Source: Bugula neritina (lineage: Eukaryota; Bryozoa; Gymnolaemata; Cheilostomatida; Bugulidae). Taken from it: a DNA stretch of 64,000 nucleotides. Below are positions 27,101-41,600 of this stretch, in pieces. The notes under the pieces are model-generated. The model did no database searches and was not told the DNA's origin. It saw only the letters and a program-made list of their open reading frames with translations. Position numbers and translations under genes: made by a program. The stretch's first letter is position 1. Each line of letters starts with the position of its first letter. The DNA is taken from positions 4,269,241-4,333,240 of the forward strand of contig OZ037768.1 of assembly GCA_964035545.1 (NCBI GenBank), given 5' to 3'.

Positions 27101-30100
27101 GAAGGAAGTGAGAATACGTCTTGATGACGCCAAGTATGTCTTATATGTGCAGACGGTTGAAGGGCTTCCTCTCCGCTCTGCCAACTTGTCAGTGTACGAG
27201 GTCCTCACTCTACACGTCTGTCCAAAGTCACCCTTTACTGTACACATTCAACTACCAAAGAGTTATGACCTGGTCAGTGGAATATTTATAGTGAAACTGT
27301 GTGAAGTCTTAGCTTAACCTTTTATATGCGATTTAGACAGTTTCCACATTGCTTTATTTCTTAGAATAGATTTATGTTTACTGGTTTGGTGTGTAAGCTT
27401 GGTGTGCCTAATTTTAAAACCACAATTAGTGATTAATTATGACTATTTTGATAACTGTCAAAATCTTTAGTAAATCAATATGCGAAGATGACTGTGATAT
27501 GCAGTTTTAACAGCTCCTCAAGTTACCATTTAGTCGTTATATAAATACTGTTTCTGCACATTAGTTTATAAAATGTTAAAAATGAGATTTAGTGAGAAGT
27601 GCTTTTTGACATGGTGTCAAAATTCACACAATTCAACTTCAGAGAATTTCAATGATCTGTTTACTGAATAATACAATTAACACAATATTATCTGTCACCA
27701 ATCTTGACGCTACCAATAGTTGCATTCAATTCTTTGAACTTATGTGCTATAATAAACCATAGCACTTTTAGAGCCATATACAATAGTATAATATAGAATA
27801 TATAATATACAATATATGATATGTAATATACAATAGTATAATATATAATGGTTATAACAGGTATATTTTGTTAGTCCTATTTAATGTATTTTAAACAGCA
27901 GCGTTATTATAATAAAATAGATTGTACATCTTGTATGTGGCCTTTTATACTCTGAAACCTTTTTTTGTAATAAAATTTATAATATGATTAAATATTTTAA
28001 ATGTTTCCTGTTTGCTTATATCATCCAGTTATAGTTTAGCTCAATGCCCAATCTGTTTTAGGTTCTGCGCTTCTCATCCCACGACCATTTACAGAAGTTC
28101 TGCTCTAAACTCAACACCTACGTCTATGACAATGGTAAACTCATGGTCAGGCAGCCAGCCTCATGGAAATCTATATCAAAGAAAGCCGTCACCAAATCTA
28201 GAAGGAAAGAGAACCTTAATTCCTTCTTTAGGAATGTCTTTGCTCAGGTGAGGGGGTGTATAACATGTCCCATTATTCTCTGCTAGATGAATGTCTGCAT
28301 TTTCTTATCACTAGATGATTTTTTTTAAGATATAGTGGCTATTAATACATATTATTGGTAAAGTGATACAGACCCCTGTGCTTGTTGGAGAAGGTTACAT
28401 GGTTATCTCAGTGGTTTCAGAGTATATAATTCCGCAATATTTCTGTTTCTGCAGGCCTTCCACAACTCTGATATGAGGTCTAGTGATGCCATGTCTACAA
28501 ACAGAGAGATCGTTGAGTTTGAGATATCAAAGGTACTCAATGCCGTCTCCGCCGTTTCCTTTCATATATTACAGTTGGTACAGAATTAGTGTGCATTCAG
28601 TATACATGCACTTTTCAGCAGTGACTTTGTACAATAGGCTTTTTTTCATTCCAACAACGATATCCTTCTTAACCCCACTCCATTCTCTTTAGCATATTGT
28701 AAAAAACCGTTCTGTCGTTTACATTGTCTAGTATTACATATTATAGAAAAATCAACTTTCTACCCACCGCTACTATAATTTTATTACAAGTATACGTGAC
28801 TATTTTTGCCACATTCAGGTTTTCATCTTCATTCTGTTTCCTTGGTACAGATATGTTTGCGTTCTTGAAAAATTATATCCATGGATGGATATGGATATAA
28901 CTTTCATGATTAAGTTTGAAGTACAGTGCTGTAGCTTTATTAACCACCCTTTCTAGAGTATATGTTTTTCATTTAGTTTAATAGTGTCCGTCCTGCCATG
29001 TTGATTCAATAATTTTAGCTATTGCCTAAATAATTAAATGGCATGATCATAAAATTTCACAATGCATGGTAGCACGCAGGCATGCATACGCAGGCGTGCA
29101 TACGCCTGCATACGTGATATTATGACACTCGCCTGTTAATACCACAGATATTAGTATTGCGCTACGTACTATTATGTGTATTAATTATAATTAAATACCT
29201 GCAAGACAAGCTCTTTGTGGTTGTGTTGTTATTCAGACATTAAGATGACTGGGAAGTCATAAATTCAAGTTGTGTCAGAGTGCAGTAGCTGTTCCTGTTA
29301 TGTCCTTTTTCATACTCCGACAATCTTCTACCAAGTTCTAAACACATTCTAATTAATTTCCATGTGTTATATAATTAGGAATAGACAATAGCTATGCATT
29401 TCACATGACACATCTTTATACATGAGTCATAACATGTGACTAAACTCTCTACAATGCCAACAGTATGTGCTCTAGCTAACAAGCATCTGATAACTATAGG
29501 CCTGCTACCTCCCTAGCAAAATATAGTTGAGGGGACGGGTGCACTTGGGCCCCTACTTTTTTGTATGGCAAAGTTATAGAAATCATGCTTGTAGAATGTC
29601 AATTTACTCATATAACACAAGTATACAGTATATATTACTGTATGTAATATTATATGTTATTACAACATAACACACATTAGAACTATTATTTATGTACTGT
29701 GCTAATATATCATTGCACGATATCTTATTCTGTGTAGCTACACTCTGTCGTTCTAGAAATATGTATAATAGACGTCTGCTCTGTGGTATGTTTAGGAAGA
29801 GTTTGCGGACTCTCTGGGAATGAAAGCTAACTCCAAGTTTGTGGAGCTCATGTTTAACGTGGCCGATAAGCAGAAGAGGGGATTCCTCAGATTCAGAGAA
29901 ATACTGGAACTGGTGATTATCATGTCTAAAGGTTGGTTTCTGATTGGTTAACTTGTTTAGAGACAGACTGCTGCAGTGAATATAAAGCCCTTTGCATGGT
30001 TTCGGCATCTTAGTATAATTGACTACTAGTAGAGATTTCAGTTTTGATAAATTTTATGAACAAAACTGAAATAGGCTATTCCATTATGAATTTACAGTTA

Positions 30101-33100
30101 GTCTTAGCAAGAACAGGTGTAGCCTGATAGTCTCACACCTACATTAAGCTCCTATCTGTTTAGTTGAAAAATCTTCAATTATTTAAAAAAATCAAGGTCA
30201 GATTTTTTTAAAGAAAAATTTGAAGCTATTTTAGTGTCAGGGAAGGGTTTTTTCCCAGACACTGTATAGTTATTTTTAGTTCCAATGAACATTACTATTA
30301 TAAACAGTGATTAGTGATATCAGATTTTAAGATGCTACTAACTAATCAGCATATCAATATCATCTAAAATATATGATATTCTATGTTTTAGGATCTCCAG
30401 ACAGGAAATTAGAGCTATTGTTTGACATGTTTGATTTTTCTGGAAATGGGAAAATCGCCAGAAATGAGATCACTCAAGTCGTGAGGTATTTGGATGGAAG
30501 TTATACTTCCTTTCTTTACACAAACTCCTGTGAATATGTTTTCATTTGAGGAAATCCATTTGATTGCTACAGGCAATAATTAAAACTTTTCAATAATTTA
30601 TTAAACCAATAATTTGCATCTACACTTGGAAAAGTTTTTAAAAGTTAATCTATTAAGAAATAGCACAAATTTTGTAGGTAATGACATAACTTTTGTTATT
30701 TTGCCGTTATTGAATTTTGATATTGTAAATTAACTGTTATGAACAACGATTATGATTTATACAATACAGATCATTGGTTGACCTTGCCGGGTCAAGCCAG
30801 CCCACATCTGACCTTGAACCTATAGTCACTGAAATGTACACATGTGCTGGTCTCTCCGACAAGGACGCTTTAGACTTTGATGACTTCAAACGACTTCTGA
30901 CTAGTAAAGATGAGAACTTTATGCTGAAAGTCGGGGTCGACTGGAAAGGTTGGTTCCTTTAAAACTCTTCTATCATAAGAATTGTGTCATTGCGTTTCCT
31001 TGTAGTTTTATTGGTCATAAATGCAAATTTTTAAAGTTTTCCTTGTTTTTCCTTGCCCACTTACTGAGTATTCATCAATTAAACTATTTTCGCAATTGAA
31101 AATAATTTCTGGATCCTCTGGAGTGTAATGAGTGCTAGGTAATAAAACAGTATTTTTCTATAACTGTATGCGACTACATTATTGTGTTCTAGGACTAAAA
31201 AAGACGGCTACTAAGCGACCGAAGCTGAGAGCCATTGGGAATGCAAATAGACTGACACTGGAGAAGCTGCCAGATGACTCTATTGATAATGTCTTACACA
31301 GCAAAGACTCGGTTAGAAGAGGTTCTTACAACAGATCAGAGCATGGTATTGGGAATGGTATGACCCCCACCGTATCAGTTGAAGATCTACAGTCTGTACT
31401 AAGTGAAGATTCAGCTGTAACGGCCACACCAACTCACACTAGGATTGGCTTTTATGACACGCCAGAATCAACTATAGATAGAAAACTAGGTGCGTGCATA
31501 GCATAGTGCAAGACCAATAGTGCATCTCGCGGTGTTATTATTAACATGTTTATCAGATGTTTGGGGATAAATATTTTTGCAACTTGTTATTCTTCATTTT
31601 TCTATCTTCCACATTATTTACAAAATTTACGTTCTTAATAATTTAAATACTAAAATTTTTATAGCTAACTTAGCGGTTTCTATATGCAGTACTTTCACTG
31701 TTATTGATAGAGATGCCAATTTTAAGCAAAACACAAAAAATTTACTTGTAAACTGAAATCTCACACACTTGTACAATGTAAATTCAAACGTCAAATGGCT
31801 AAACCCAACATAATACTCCTACTAATGAAGAACTCTAGCTGAGCAATAATTTTTCGTAGCTTATAAACCCTCTATCAATTAGCATAAAGATAAACAGCGA
31901 TGTATATATAAGATGTTGTTTTCTCTTCACACCTCTCTGTTATCTCAGATTATAGTCTATGATGTGCTGGACATCTTTTTAGTTGTTAGCCAAAAAGATA
32001 TGAAAGTGATGCACTGTGAGAGTATGTATTGTTAAAATTACAGTTCACAAACCATCAAGTTTGTTTCTAAAGAGAGTGGAGCCACCAAAGTTTGATCCAA
32101 AGACTGCTAGAATTAAATCATTTATTCATTACATTGAGAACAGGAAGCGGGAGATAGCTGTCTTGTTCTTCTTCTACGCCGTCTGCATTGGATTGTTTGT
32201 CGAGAGATTTGTCTGTGAGTTTATGTTTATTTGGTAATGACTCAATTTTAACCAAAATAGTATGCTTCAAAAACAATTCAACCTAAAACTTTGGCTATGC
32301 AGAAACTTCACTGTAAATAAAATTTTTTTACGAGTTTTATGCTCACATCATTTTCTTAATTGGAGTTGTTGGAGCTTTGTAAATTTACTATATACAGACA
32401 GGTTTTTATATTTACTTGCATGTAAGTCAATTTTTCATTTAAAGAGTACTCTCTGAAAAAATAGAACAATATTTATTGTATGGCATTTCATTGCCATTTC
32501 ATATATTGTTTTCCTCTTACAGTTTACCTGTATGCTAATGAACATAATGGAGTAAGACAGACACTGAATGCAGGTGTGGCATTTGCTAGAGGTGCAGCTG
32601 AAGTGTGTTCCTTCTCTTTTTCTATTTTACTCATAACCATGTGTTACAACATGGTGCGGTACATGAGGGAGACCGTCCTCAACTTGTACATTCCGTTTGA
32701 TAAGAACATAGTCTTTCATAAGATAGTAGCTTGGACGGCTGTTGCATTCACAGGTATGGAAATGGTTTATAGAGTTATTAAAACTATTGAACTTTAAACT
32801 ATGTTTTAAAGTACCGTTTTTTATTTGAATTTATAAGATGCTATTTATAGAGTGTGAGTCTTAACAGGTTGATATTTTAGTATCTTTTTTTCCATTTTCA
32901 GCTGTTCATGTCGTAGCCTATGGTTTCAACTACTATTTCTTAGCCTCAGGACCTGCAGATCATGCTTGTTTCTTTGACACAGCAGTTTATCCATCAGATG
33001 GGTTTATAAGAGTTGGTCCTACTCTCTATACAACATTGCCAGGTATGATGTGTGGCCATGCAATGGTAACTATACAGTCAGTGGTTGATGTGCCATGTTT

Positions 33101-36100
33101 TCCTGTGGACACAGCAGGGGTTGTATTAGTATTTTCAACACTATTTTATGCACTGTACAGTGCAGCCACCTTTTCACTTTTTTATAACATCAAACAATTT
33201 ATCAAATCAATTTTTTAATTAAAATGACTTACTAGAAACTTTATTAAAAATAAATTTAAAAGAAATGTTTATGTAATTTAATCAAAAGCAATTTTTAAGA
33301 AATTTCAATAACTTTCAACATAACTATAATAATGCATTTAGTATTTTTTATTATTGAAACGATTTGTTATTGAACTGCAAATAACATTGCCTAATTGTCA
33401 CAGTTGAGTGAATACTGTGCTTGCTATACTGATATTATATAGACTATACAGTATACTAAAATTTTTAAAACTAATTACAGAAAAATAGCAAATCTATATT
33501 TTCCACTGCATATAAATTTTTGTGTAGGTATCTTTATTTGGCATCAATTTTTTTATTATATTTTAATTTGTAGTTTGAAAGCAGGTTTTTATAATTTTTT
33601 ATTAGATGGTATATATTTTGTATGATGAAACAGTTCGTTTAGTAAATGACTAAGCTTTTAGATTTCATCAACGAGAGCACGTACACGTACCTAGTCTTCT
33701 ATGTATTGAACAATGGAGTTAATAAACATACAACAGTGTATACCTAGAAATGTAAGATATTTTATTAAACAGAATCTGGTGCTTATATGATCAACACCTC
33801 AGTAGAGTTACATCGACTCTTTACGTTTCTTGTAGGAATCACTGGAGTGCTTCTGATTCTCACGCTGATTGTGATGTTTATTTTTGCCTCACAGACGGCG
33901 AGGCGCTACATGCACAACACCTTCTGGATCGTCCACAAACTGTTCATTTTTCTGTACATGCTCATGGCCATACACGGTCTGCTGTGGCTCACGCAGAAAC
34001 CCAACTTCATCTATCATTTCATTGGCCCGTGCGTTCTCTTTGTAATAGACAAAGTCTTGAGTGTAACTCGTAGAAAAATGAAGCTGAAAATCATACAGGC
34101 CGACTTGCTACCATCTAGTAAGTTTATTCATGTGTTTCTATCTGTGAGAATTTCTTATTTTAATAGTTTTTGTAACTTTCTATAAGCCCATCAATTAAAG
34201 CAATTATTACTTTATGCTATGGAGTAACAGATCATATCACAGGCATTTCTTTGCATCTTTATCAGTTGTGCAACTGTATTGGTTTGGGTATTGCTTTATT
34301 TCCTTCGTAAGATCTGTTTCAGATTAACTATGTCAATTTTGAAACTGAACGTGACTGTTAGAGCTGAAGATTCTTCAACTGTCAAAATTTTACTTTCTAA
34401 TAGTTTCAATATTTCTCATCACCTACCAAACATACTTTCAATGTATGTAAAGGAAAGTTTAATCTATAGTTGGTGTTTATAGCTTATATAGCAGCAATGA
34501 ATTCGATATATTAAGTATGTTCTTAAAAGTTGTTGATGCCTGTGATTCAAATTTTAAATTTAACATCCAACAGTTGCTTTTCACAAGGGATGTTGAATAA
34601 TATCATGTTTGCATACTACTACACCTAATCAAACACCACTATTGCACTCTTGAGTGTTCTGTGGTAGTCATTCTATAAACATGTATTTTTCCAGATGTGA
34701 CTCGAGTTATGTTCAAACGTCCTGCAAACTTTGAATACAAGTCAGGGATGTGGGTGAGAATAGCCTGCGATGCACTCGGACTAAACGAGTACCATCCTTT
34801 CACCTTGACCTCTTGCCCTCACGAGGACTTCCTGTCTCTACATATAAGAGGCGTTGGACCTTGGACTATGAATCTCAGAAGTGTAATCGAGTCCAGTCAG
34901 AAAAAGGAAAGAGCTCTCCCTAATGTAAGCTAACCGAGAACGTGACATCATTTCCACAAGTTATTTTCACTTGTTGTTGTTTTTTGTTAAGTTAAGCTGT
35001 TGAAACAAATTTGTGACTAAGCTGACTATTAATGTGCTTCCATCAGTTGATGATTCATCAGGACTTGAAATGCTTTGGAAATGCTTTAATAATATGAAGT
35101 GCATACGTGATTGTTGCCAAGTATATTTTTCCATGAGCTTTCCAAAGATTTTAGTCCAGGCCCACTAAACTTTTCTGTCAAAATAAAGACCCTTACAATT
35201 ACATAAACTAATAATATAATCATAAACGACTATTTACTCCCGTATACTTACTTTCTTGCAATTACAATCACAGTATAAGTTAAAGCTTCTGCTACTTGTT
35301 GAACTGCTTGTTTAGTATGAATAGACTAAGCTCCATTAGAGACATTAGGGCTGTGTGAGAGAGTATCTCATTGCAATTCTCTTGCGATATTTTGAATTCT
35401 TCAGCCAGCCATGTTGTCAGAATGACTCAAATGTCAAGTTAGGCACTCAGAAAGTTGTTGTGTTGTTGAGCTCATGTTCCATGCTTGAATGTGTTTGGGA
35501 AAACTTTGAATATATTCATATATAGTATATTGTGTTTGCATATCTTGTAGGCAAGCTTGGTTTTATTTAAAGAGAAGATAACTCTAAACTTATTGTTTCC
35601 TACAATTGTATGCATGTATACCTTGTATGCATGTATGTCTTGTATTATTTATGTTTCTAAAGATATTTGTCGATGGACCGTTTGGCTCTGGACAACAAGA
35701 CTGGTACAACTTTGAGGTATCTGTGCTGGTAGGGGCGGGTATTGGTGTCACCCCTTACGCCTCTATACTCAAAGATTTTGTGCACATGATGAGAACTAAA
35801 AACAGGTCTGTTGGTAGTCAGTTAAAGACCTAAACAGTTATTTTTATTTTATTCTTAATTTTTGTCGTATGAAAGGCTTATAAAAACTAGGAGTTTAAAT
35901 AGAAAAACCTCATTATGTTTAGGTCTTTTAATTACCTATATTTGATAAACTTCCAGGAATCCCATGTAAAATGCATCTTTATATTTTTATATGTTTTATT
36001 GTGTTTTTTATTTAGATTTAAAATAAAGTGCCAGAAAGTGTATTTCATCTGGTCTACAAGTAACCAGAGAAGTTTCGAGTGGCTCATTGATATTTTAAAG

Positions 36101-37451
36101 CAAGTTGAAGAAGTGGACATCAACTCTACTGTTTCTACTAACATATTTATCACACAATTCTTCCAAGGGTTTGATCTCAGGACCAGCATGCTAGTGAGTC
36201 TCCTAGTTGCTGTGAAAATTGTTCAAATTGATTTTCGTGATAAAGCTAGTTATCACTTTAGAAAGATGTCAATTGTCAGCTGATAAGTGCAGATGTATAT
36301 AACAAATTGAGTGCAGATGTGTATAATGGCTGAGTACAGATGTGTATAATGGCTGAGTGCAGATGTGTACATATAAAGGGCTGAGTGCAGATGTGTATAA
36401 ACTAATAAATATGCTTGGTCACTGTATAATTGCTGTATGCATAGTGTTTTACTTTGTTATGTTGTCATTGTTATGTCATAGCCTAGTGACAATCAGTTGA
36501 CAGTGTTTGTAAAGTGATCTCATATCTATGATATGAATGTTTATTTTTAGTACGTGTTTGAAGAGCACGCTAAAAAGCTGGGTGGGTGTAGCTTGTTCAC
36601 TGGATTAAAGGCTACAACTAACTTTGGTCGGCCCAACTTCCTTGAAATATTCCATAAAATCTCAGAAGAACATCTTCGAGTATGTATAGTTTAAACACGA
36701 GTTCTATAAATATGCATAATGGCATATAGGCATATAGCATATCACTACAAACACGACACACTGTTATATACACCATGACTTGCAGTATAATATAGTGCAT
36801 TGATGGAATTAAGTTTTTTCTTGTATTTTTAAAGCAGTTTATGGAAGCCAATTTTATTTCTTGGAAACAAGAAATCTATTTTACCCGTATACCTTGAGTT
36901 AGAAGTATATTACAATCTCCAAAACTGTCCAACAAAGATTTTTTTGTAATTTAAACTAACAACTTTAGAAAAATCCTTACTTGAAACACAAATTTACATT
37001 TAGTATTTTGGCATTTTCACTATACGTTACGTATAGCTTTATACTACATTTGATTGTCATTGACTACCTTGCAACGATGTTTAGTATGCATATATAAGGT
37101 AAATAATATAAAAATTTAAAAGTTGAAACAAATTCTTTTATACCTAAAGAAGTGTATTTAAGAATTCCTTATGGCATATGATCTTTTATACTATCATTAT
37201 GAAAAGTATATATATTTACTTTGCATTCCAAGAAGTTCATATTCACCAGATTACTGTGTTGAACATTGGAGCTATGGGTACTGTTATTTAAACCATTTAG
37301 ATATATACTTAAGTTGCAATTTTTTTAGGTTAAAAATATTGGAGTGTTTAGCTGTGGTCCTCCTGGCATGACAAAAGGCGTAGAAGAGGCGTGTATCAAA
37401 TCATCTGCTACCACCCATTCTCAATTCCAACATCATTATGAAAACTTCTAA
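18180..37451 (+). CDS. DUOX: dual oxidase (DUOX), first exon missing
   Basis: Membrane NADPH oxidase that makes H2O2 outside the cell; about 1608 codons recognised. Exons: 18180-18287, 20079-20237, 20740-20930, 21517-21718, 21896-22077, 22280-22443, 22602-22774, 23089-23246, 24155-24348, 24823-24941, 25117-25254, 25460-25606, 25780-25809, 27073-27272, 28062-28247, 28455-28532, 29796-29931, 30392-30485, 30770-30948, 31193-31489, 32044-32214, 32523-32753, 32902-33042, 33773-34117, 34695-34924, 35663-35805, 36016-36193, 36551-36679, 37329-37451. Order: peroxidase-like ectodomain (RYHN; distal His position is LLMRE), first membrane helix, EF-hand region (one good loop, [12 protein letters not shown]), six-helix oxidase with haem histidines FHKIVAW/AVH and IVHK/AIHG, FAD motif HPFT, NADPH motifs GAGIGVTP and CGPPG, C-terminal YENF. 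All joins keep frame. The signal-peptide exon was not found. The Ca2+ loops suggest calcium control. Its maturation factor gene is not in the window. Confidence 0.95.
27775..27855. repeat. TA-rich simple repeat in a DUOX intron
   Basis: Degenerate ATATAATATACAATATA words in the intron between exons 27073-27272 and 28062-28247. Confidence 0.7.
29090..29109. repeat. short inverted repeat in a DUOX intron
   Basis: GCAGGCGT and ACGCCTGC flank a four-base loop, giving a perfect 8-bp stem. It lies in a locally GC-richer patch of CATGCATACG repeats at 29069-29118, in otherwise AT-rich intron. Confidence 0.7.
36285..36405. repeat. short tandem repeat in a DUOX intron
   Basis: About five imperfect copies of GGCTGAGTGCAGATGTGTAT, spaced 24-27 bases apart, in the intron after exon 36016-36193. 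Confidence 0.8.
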
Positions 37452-38672
37452 AAAACCAAACTCATTAAATATTAAAATGTATGCTAATTTAAAAAATTAT
37501 TACCTAATGAAATATATAAATTAGTAAGACAGTCCAATGATATAATATCTATATCTTTATGATATATAACCGTTATATATATAATATATTCAACAAATAT
37601 TAATCATAATCCTATATATTACACTTGCATGAGTTTATATATAATATTGCATGTAATGTGCATAATCTCTATGTTTTATTAATATACAAATTCTGTTATG
37701 TAATACTTTTGTTAAACTATTTAAAGGAATTCTGTTGTTTTATTGTGTTGAACAATTAAAATATAAACTATTCAATGAGGTTGATTTAATATTTCTATTT
37801 GAGCAATTTGAATTGTGACGCATTTATATTTTTATTGACAAAACATATTTGACCTGTTACTTATAAAAGCTTTATAGCTATTATGTTGATACTTCAATAA
37901 GCTACTAAAATGATAATAAACTATAAAATACTTTGTTTGTCTGTAGCCTAGGTTACCAGTTCATTGCCCCTGTTGATAGGAAGCTATTCTGCATTCAATA
38001 GATTGTTACTTTTATAGATCTACTGTAGTATAAACAATTAAACACTCCTATCATTTATATTTAGTTACCTTATTTCATGGAACATAGATCAAATTTTATA
38101 AAGTAAATATTAAATTTTACTAAGTATGTATCGTAACTATGAGTTCTTGATCTGTGTTAGGAATGGCTAAAACTATTACTAGTTCTTCTGTGTTTAGGTA
38201 AGTTAAAGTCAACTAAGGTTCATAAATATGACTACTTCAATGTAGACTATAGTTAGATGTCTGTCTGTTCATACAGCAGTTGAATCAGTGAGTCATGAAT
38301 AAATAAAATTTTTTAATTTTCTGGGAGTTTCTTTTTTAAAACAAATGCAAAATGTGACTGACTATATATGATGACACACTGCAAGGTACACACAAAGTTT
38401 TAAACAAAAATTAATCAGTTTATTATGTAACCTTGGCATTATTAAACTAGGTGTGTGTGTTCACAATGAACACCATGCATATATACATTGTAACCTTATC
38501 TTACACTTACCATGTTAGCTTTTTAAAAGAATACATAATAAGCCAGATAAGCATTGTAATACAAAATGCTGATAGCATAGTCAATCAGCACTAAATCTAT
38601 AGACTTACAAAGGCAGGTTCCAACCTTGTTGAGTCGTACTAGAGAACTAATTCCTATAGTGAATGGTGAGAC
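37452..38672. other. intergenic: DUOX 3' UTR and upstream region of the phosphoesterase gene
   Basis: AT-rich, with no coding exon seen. AATAAA at 37915-37920 and ATTAAA at 37464-37469 are possible DUOX polyadenylation signals. No promoter element was convincing. Confidence 0.5.
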
Positions 38673-41600
38673 ATGGGGAACTCTTGTGGGAAATCAGCTT
38701 CTGTTGAGTTTGTTGGTACCCCAGCCTCTGAGAGAGGTGGTGATGGTAGTGTCAGTACCCCAGCCTCTAAGAAAGGTGATGGTGGTAAGGATCCCAGACT
38801 AGCAGATGATGACAATAACAACATACAGCCAGTAGATGTAAGTCAAAGCCAGCTGAGGGCCATAGTTGAAGAGAGTAACAACAATGTAAGTAGTTTAAGT
38901 AGTATACTACTCAACTAGTGCCTATTCTAGCTTGTAGTGTAAGTAATACACTACTCAACTAGTGCCTATTCTAGCTTGTTTGAATTTCGATTTTCAATAG
39001 GTATATTTTAATAACACATTATATGTGTACAGTCGGCATAACTTTATTCATTTACAATACATACTTGACCTGGTACAACTTGCACATGATGTGTAACTAG
39101 TATTAGTTATGGCTTTATATGCACCCAACTTACTAGAATAAATACATCATGTGGTATTTAAACCTGACTCTGCCCATGTTTGTATCATTCAGTTAGATTT
39201 GCATGTGTCTGATTGTACTGTGAATGTTAAAAGGAAAGTTATGAGAAGTTCAAGGTAAGAGCTGAGTAGCCATTTCGCAGTATCATGATTACTCTACTCT
39301 TCTCAGTTTGTAGCCATAATTTTCAAACTAGAATTTTTCCACCTTCCCGATTTTGCGCTAAGAACTAACTTAAGATTGTATGGCTATACCATCAAGGCTT
39401 TACCTTTTCTTACCTGTGCGTGAACTGCTTAACTTTTCACCTGCTGGTTACTGATAAATAAGAAATTAGAAATACAAGCACAATTACACACTCAAATAGG
39501 CTTTGTGTAAAAATTATTGCCAATTAATAATATCTACTATAATACACTAAGTTCATTTGCATTCTCTATTTTATTAATTTTAACTTTACTGCAGGTTTTG
39601 ATTGAATAAACATCATATGTTTTAGCGTCTGATTCATGCAGTAGAAGTAGGCTATCACAAATAAAAGCTAGTAAGCTACGCATATGAGCTCTAGGTTATA
39701 CCAGAAGCAATTTAAAATGTGTTTATTTGTCTACTGTAAGTTAGAATGACAATTGCACAAAATTTCCTACCGGGACTATGAATCTATAAAGCTATACTTA
39801 CTCTGATTAACTGCAGTTATACCTGCTTTGCTTTTAAATAGACTCATCAGCAGTGCTTGGAATATGTAAAAGCCGCCCTAGACAAACAGAAAGTTAGAGA
39901 AAGTGTAGTTCATAACTATTCTGACAGCCTCTTAGATATACCAGGGGAGGAGCTGACCTTCAACTTTGATCATGTAGTGATCGAGGAAGATAGAGACGAA
40001 GTTGATGCAATGGTACTACCTCCAGAAGGTATACTGGCCATGAAGTTCAATCTGTTGAGTTTTAAGAGTTTAAAGCACTGCTAATAAGAATAGAAACTAA
40101 TAGATTTACAATTGCTATTTGTACTTTGGATTCAGAATGTTGATTGTGTTCAATTTGACAATCTATATTGAGGTAAATGAAGTAATGGAGAAATTGAGAA
40201 AGGCCAGTGTTCTAAACTAGAAATGTAGGAAAAGAAGTTATATGTTCGCACAAACAAATTTAATAAAAAATTTAAAGAATTTAGGCTATATCTCAAGTTC
40301 TCCACTACTGCTCCTAAATGTCTATGTTACTGCTGAAGTAGCCATGCTTTTTTCTTGAAGGACCCATTTACCCAGTGTATGTTACGGATGTTGGAGCTTC
40401 AGGTAACCAGCAGTAAAATTTCTTCTTGACTGCTTGATATGATTCTTCCAGCAAAATTTCTTTTTAGCTAAACGATTTTATTGCATAGTTTCCTAAAGTA
40501 TTGAACTATTTTAGAGTGCTAACCCTTTTATTTCATTGATTTAATTGTTCTTGTCTTCTCATTAAGTGACCATATGCTCTTTTGATAGCCTTAGATTTCA
40601 TGCTGTTCATGTGCACAGTATTCTTACTAAGTAACAACTTCTTGCAGCTAGAGTGAAGAACTGTGGCTAATTATGATCAATACTAAGTTCCAATTGCTCT
40701 CAAGTAATGATATTGCCACATAATTAGCTTAAGTTTTGAAGGAAATATGTTTTCATTAATCTTTCTAAAATATAACATAACTCAAGTGAATATACTGCTT
40801 AAAAGCTTGAATCTTAGCTATCAGACAAGACTAATTATAGCATTTAAATTTTTATTATGAAGAGATAACTCCTTTTGAAATGTAAAACTATTTCATAAAA
40901 AAGTAATCCATACATCCACAGCAAATGATGCATGCTCTGTCTATAGTAATTTAAATTCTCTTAACTATCCTATAGTAAAAATTAATTGATTCATTCAATA
41001 CAACTTCTGGCAGTACATGTATATTATTGTATAATATTATTGTATAATATTATTGTATATTATAGTATATGTATATTACGGTATGTTATAGTACATGTAT
41101 ATTATTGTATATCAAATTATATGCATATTATTGTATATTATAGTATATGTATATCATTGTATATTATAGTATATGTATATGTATATTGTATGTTATAGTA
41201 TATGTATATTATATTGTATGTTATAGTATATGTATATTGTTGTATATGTATATTATTGTGTATTATTGCATACATGTATAGTTGGTGACGAGGGAGAGGA
41301 TGAGATAGAAATTGATACGAGGTCTACAACTTGGGTTAGAAAGAGAAGCAAGGAGTTTGAGTATACATTACCTAATGACAAGTACAGTAAAGTCACACAG
41401 GAAGTGCTCCATCTTGAAAACACAAAGAAGAGGAAAATAGTGGCCATGAGTGACCTGCATTTGGGTGGCAGTTGGTCTGAAGGGATGGACTGGAAGCTAG
41501 AGAAATATCTTGAGAATTTGATCCAAATTGCAAAAGAAGAGGTAAGTTGATATTAGTATCTAAATAGAAACTATGAGTAGTTCCTGTTGAGATATCAATG

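Noticed and set aside
29604-30008. 134-codon minus-strand frame
   Set aside because: Antisense to a DUOX exon and intron; no similarity and no splice support.
33043-33218. Open frame continuing past the DUOX exon ending at 33042
   Set aside because: Begins with a good GTATGA donor; the next exon at 33773 resumes the expected helix in phase, so this is intron.
40986-41230. 70-codon Tyr/Ile-rich frame
   Set aside because: Created by the TA-rich repeat before exon 41282.
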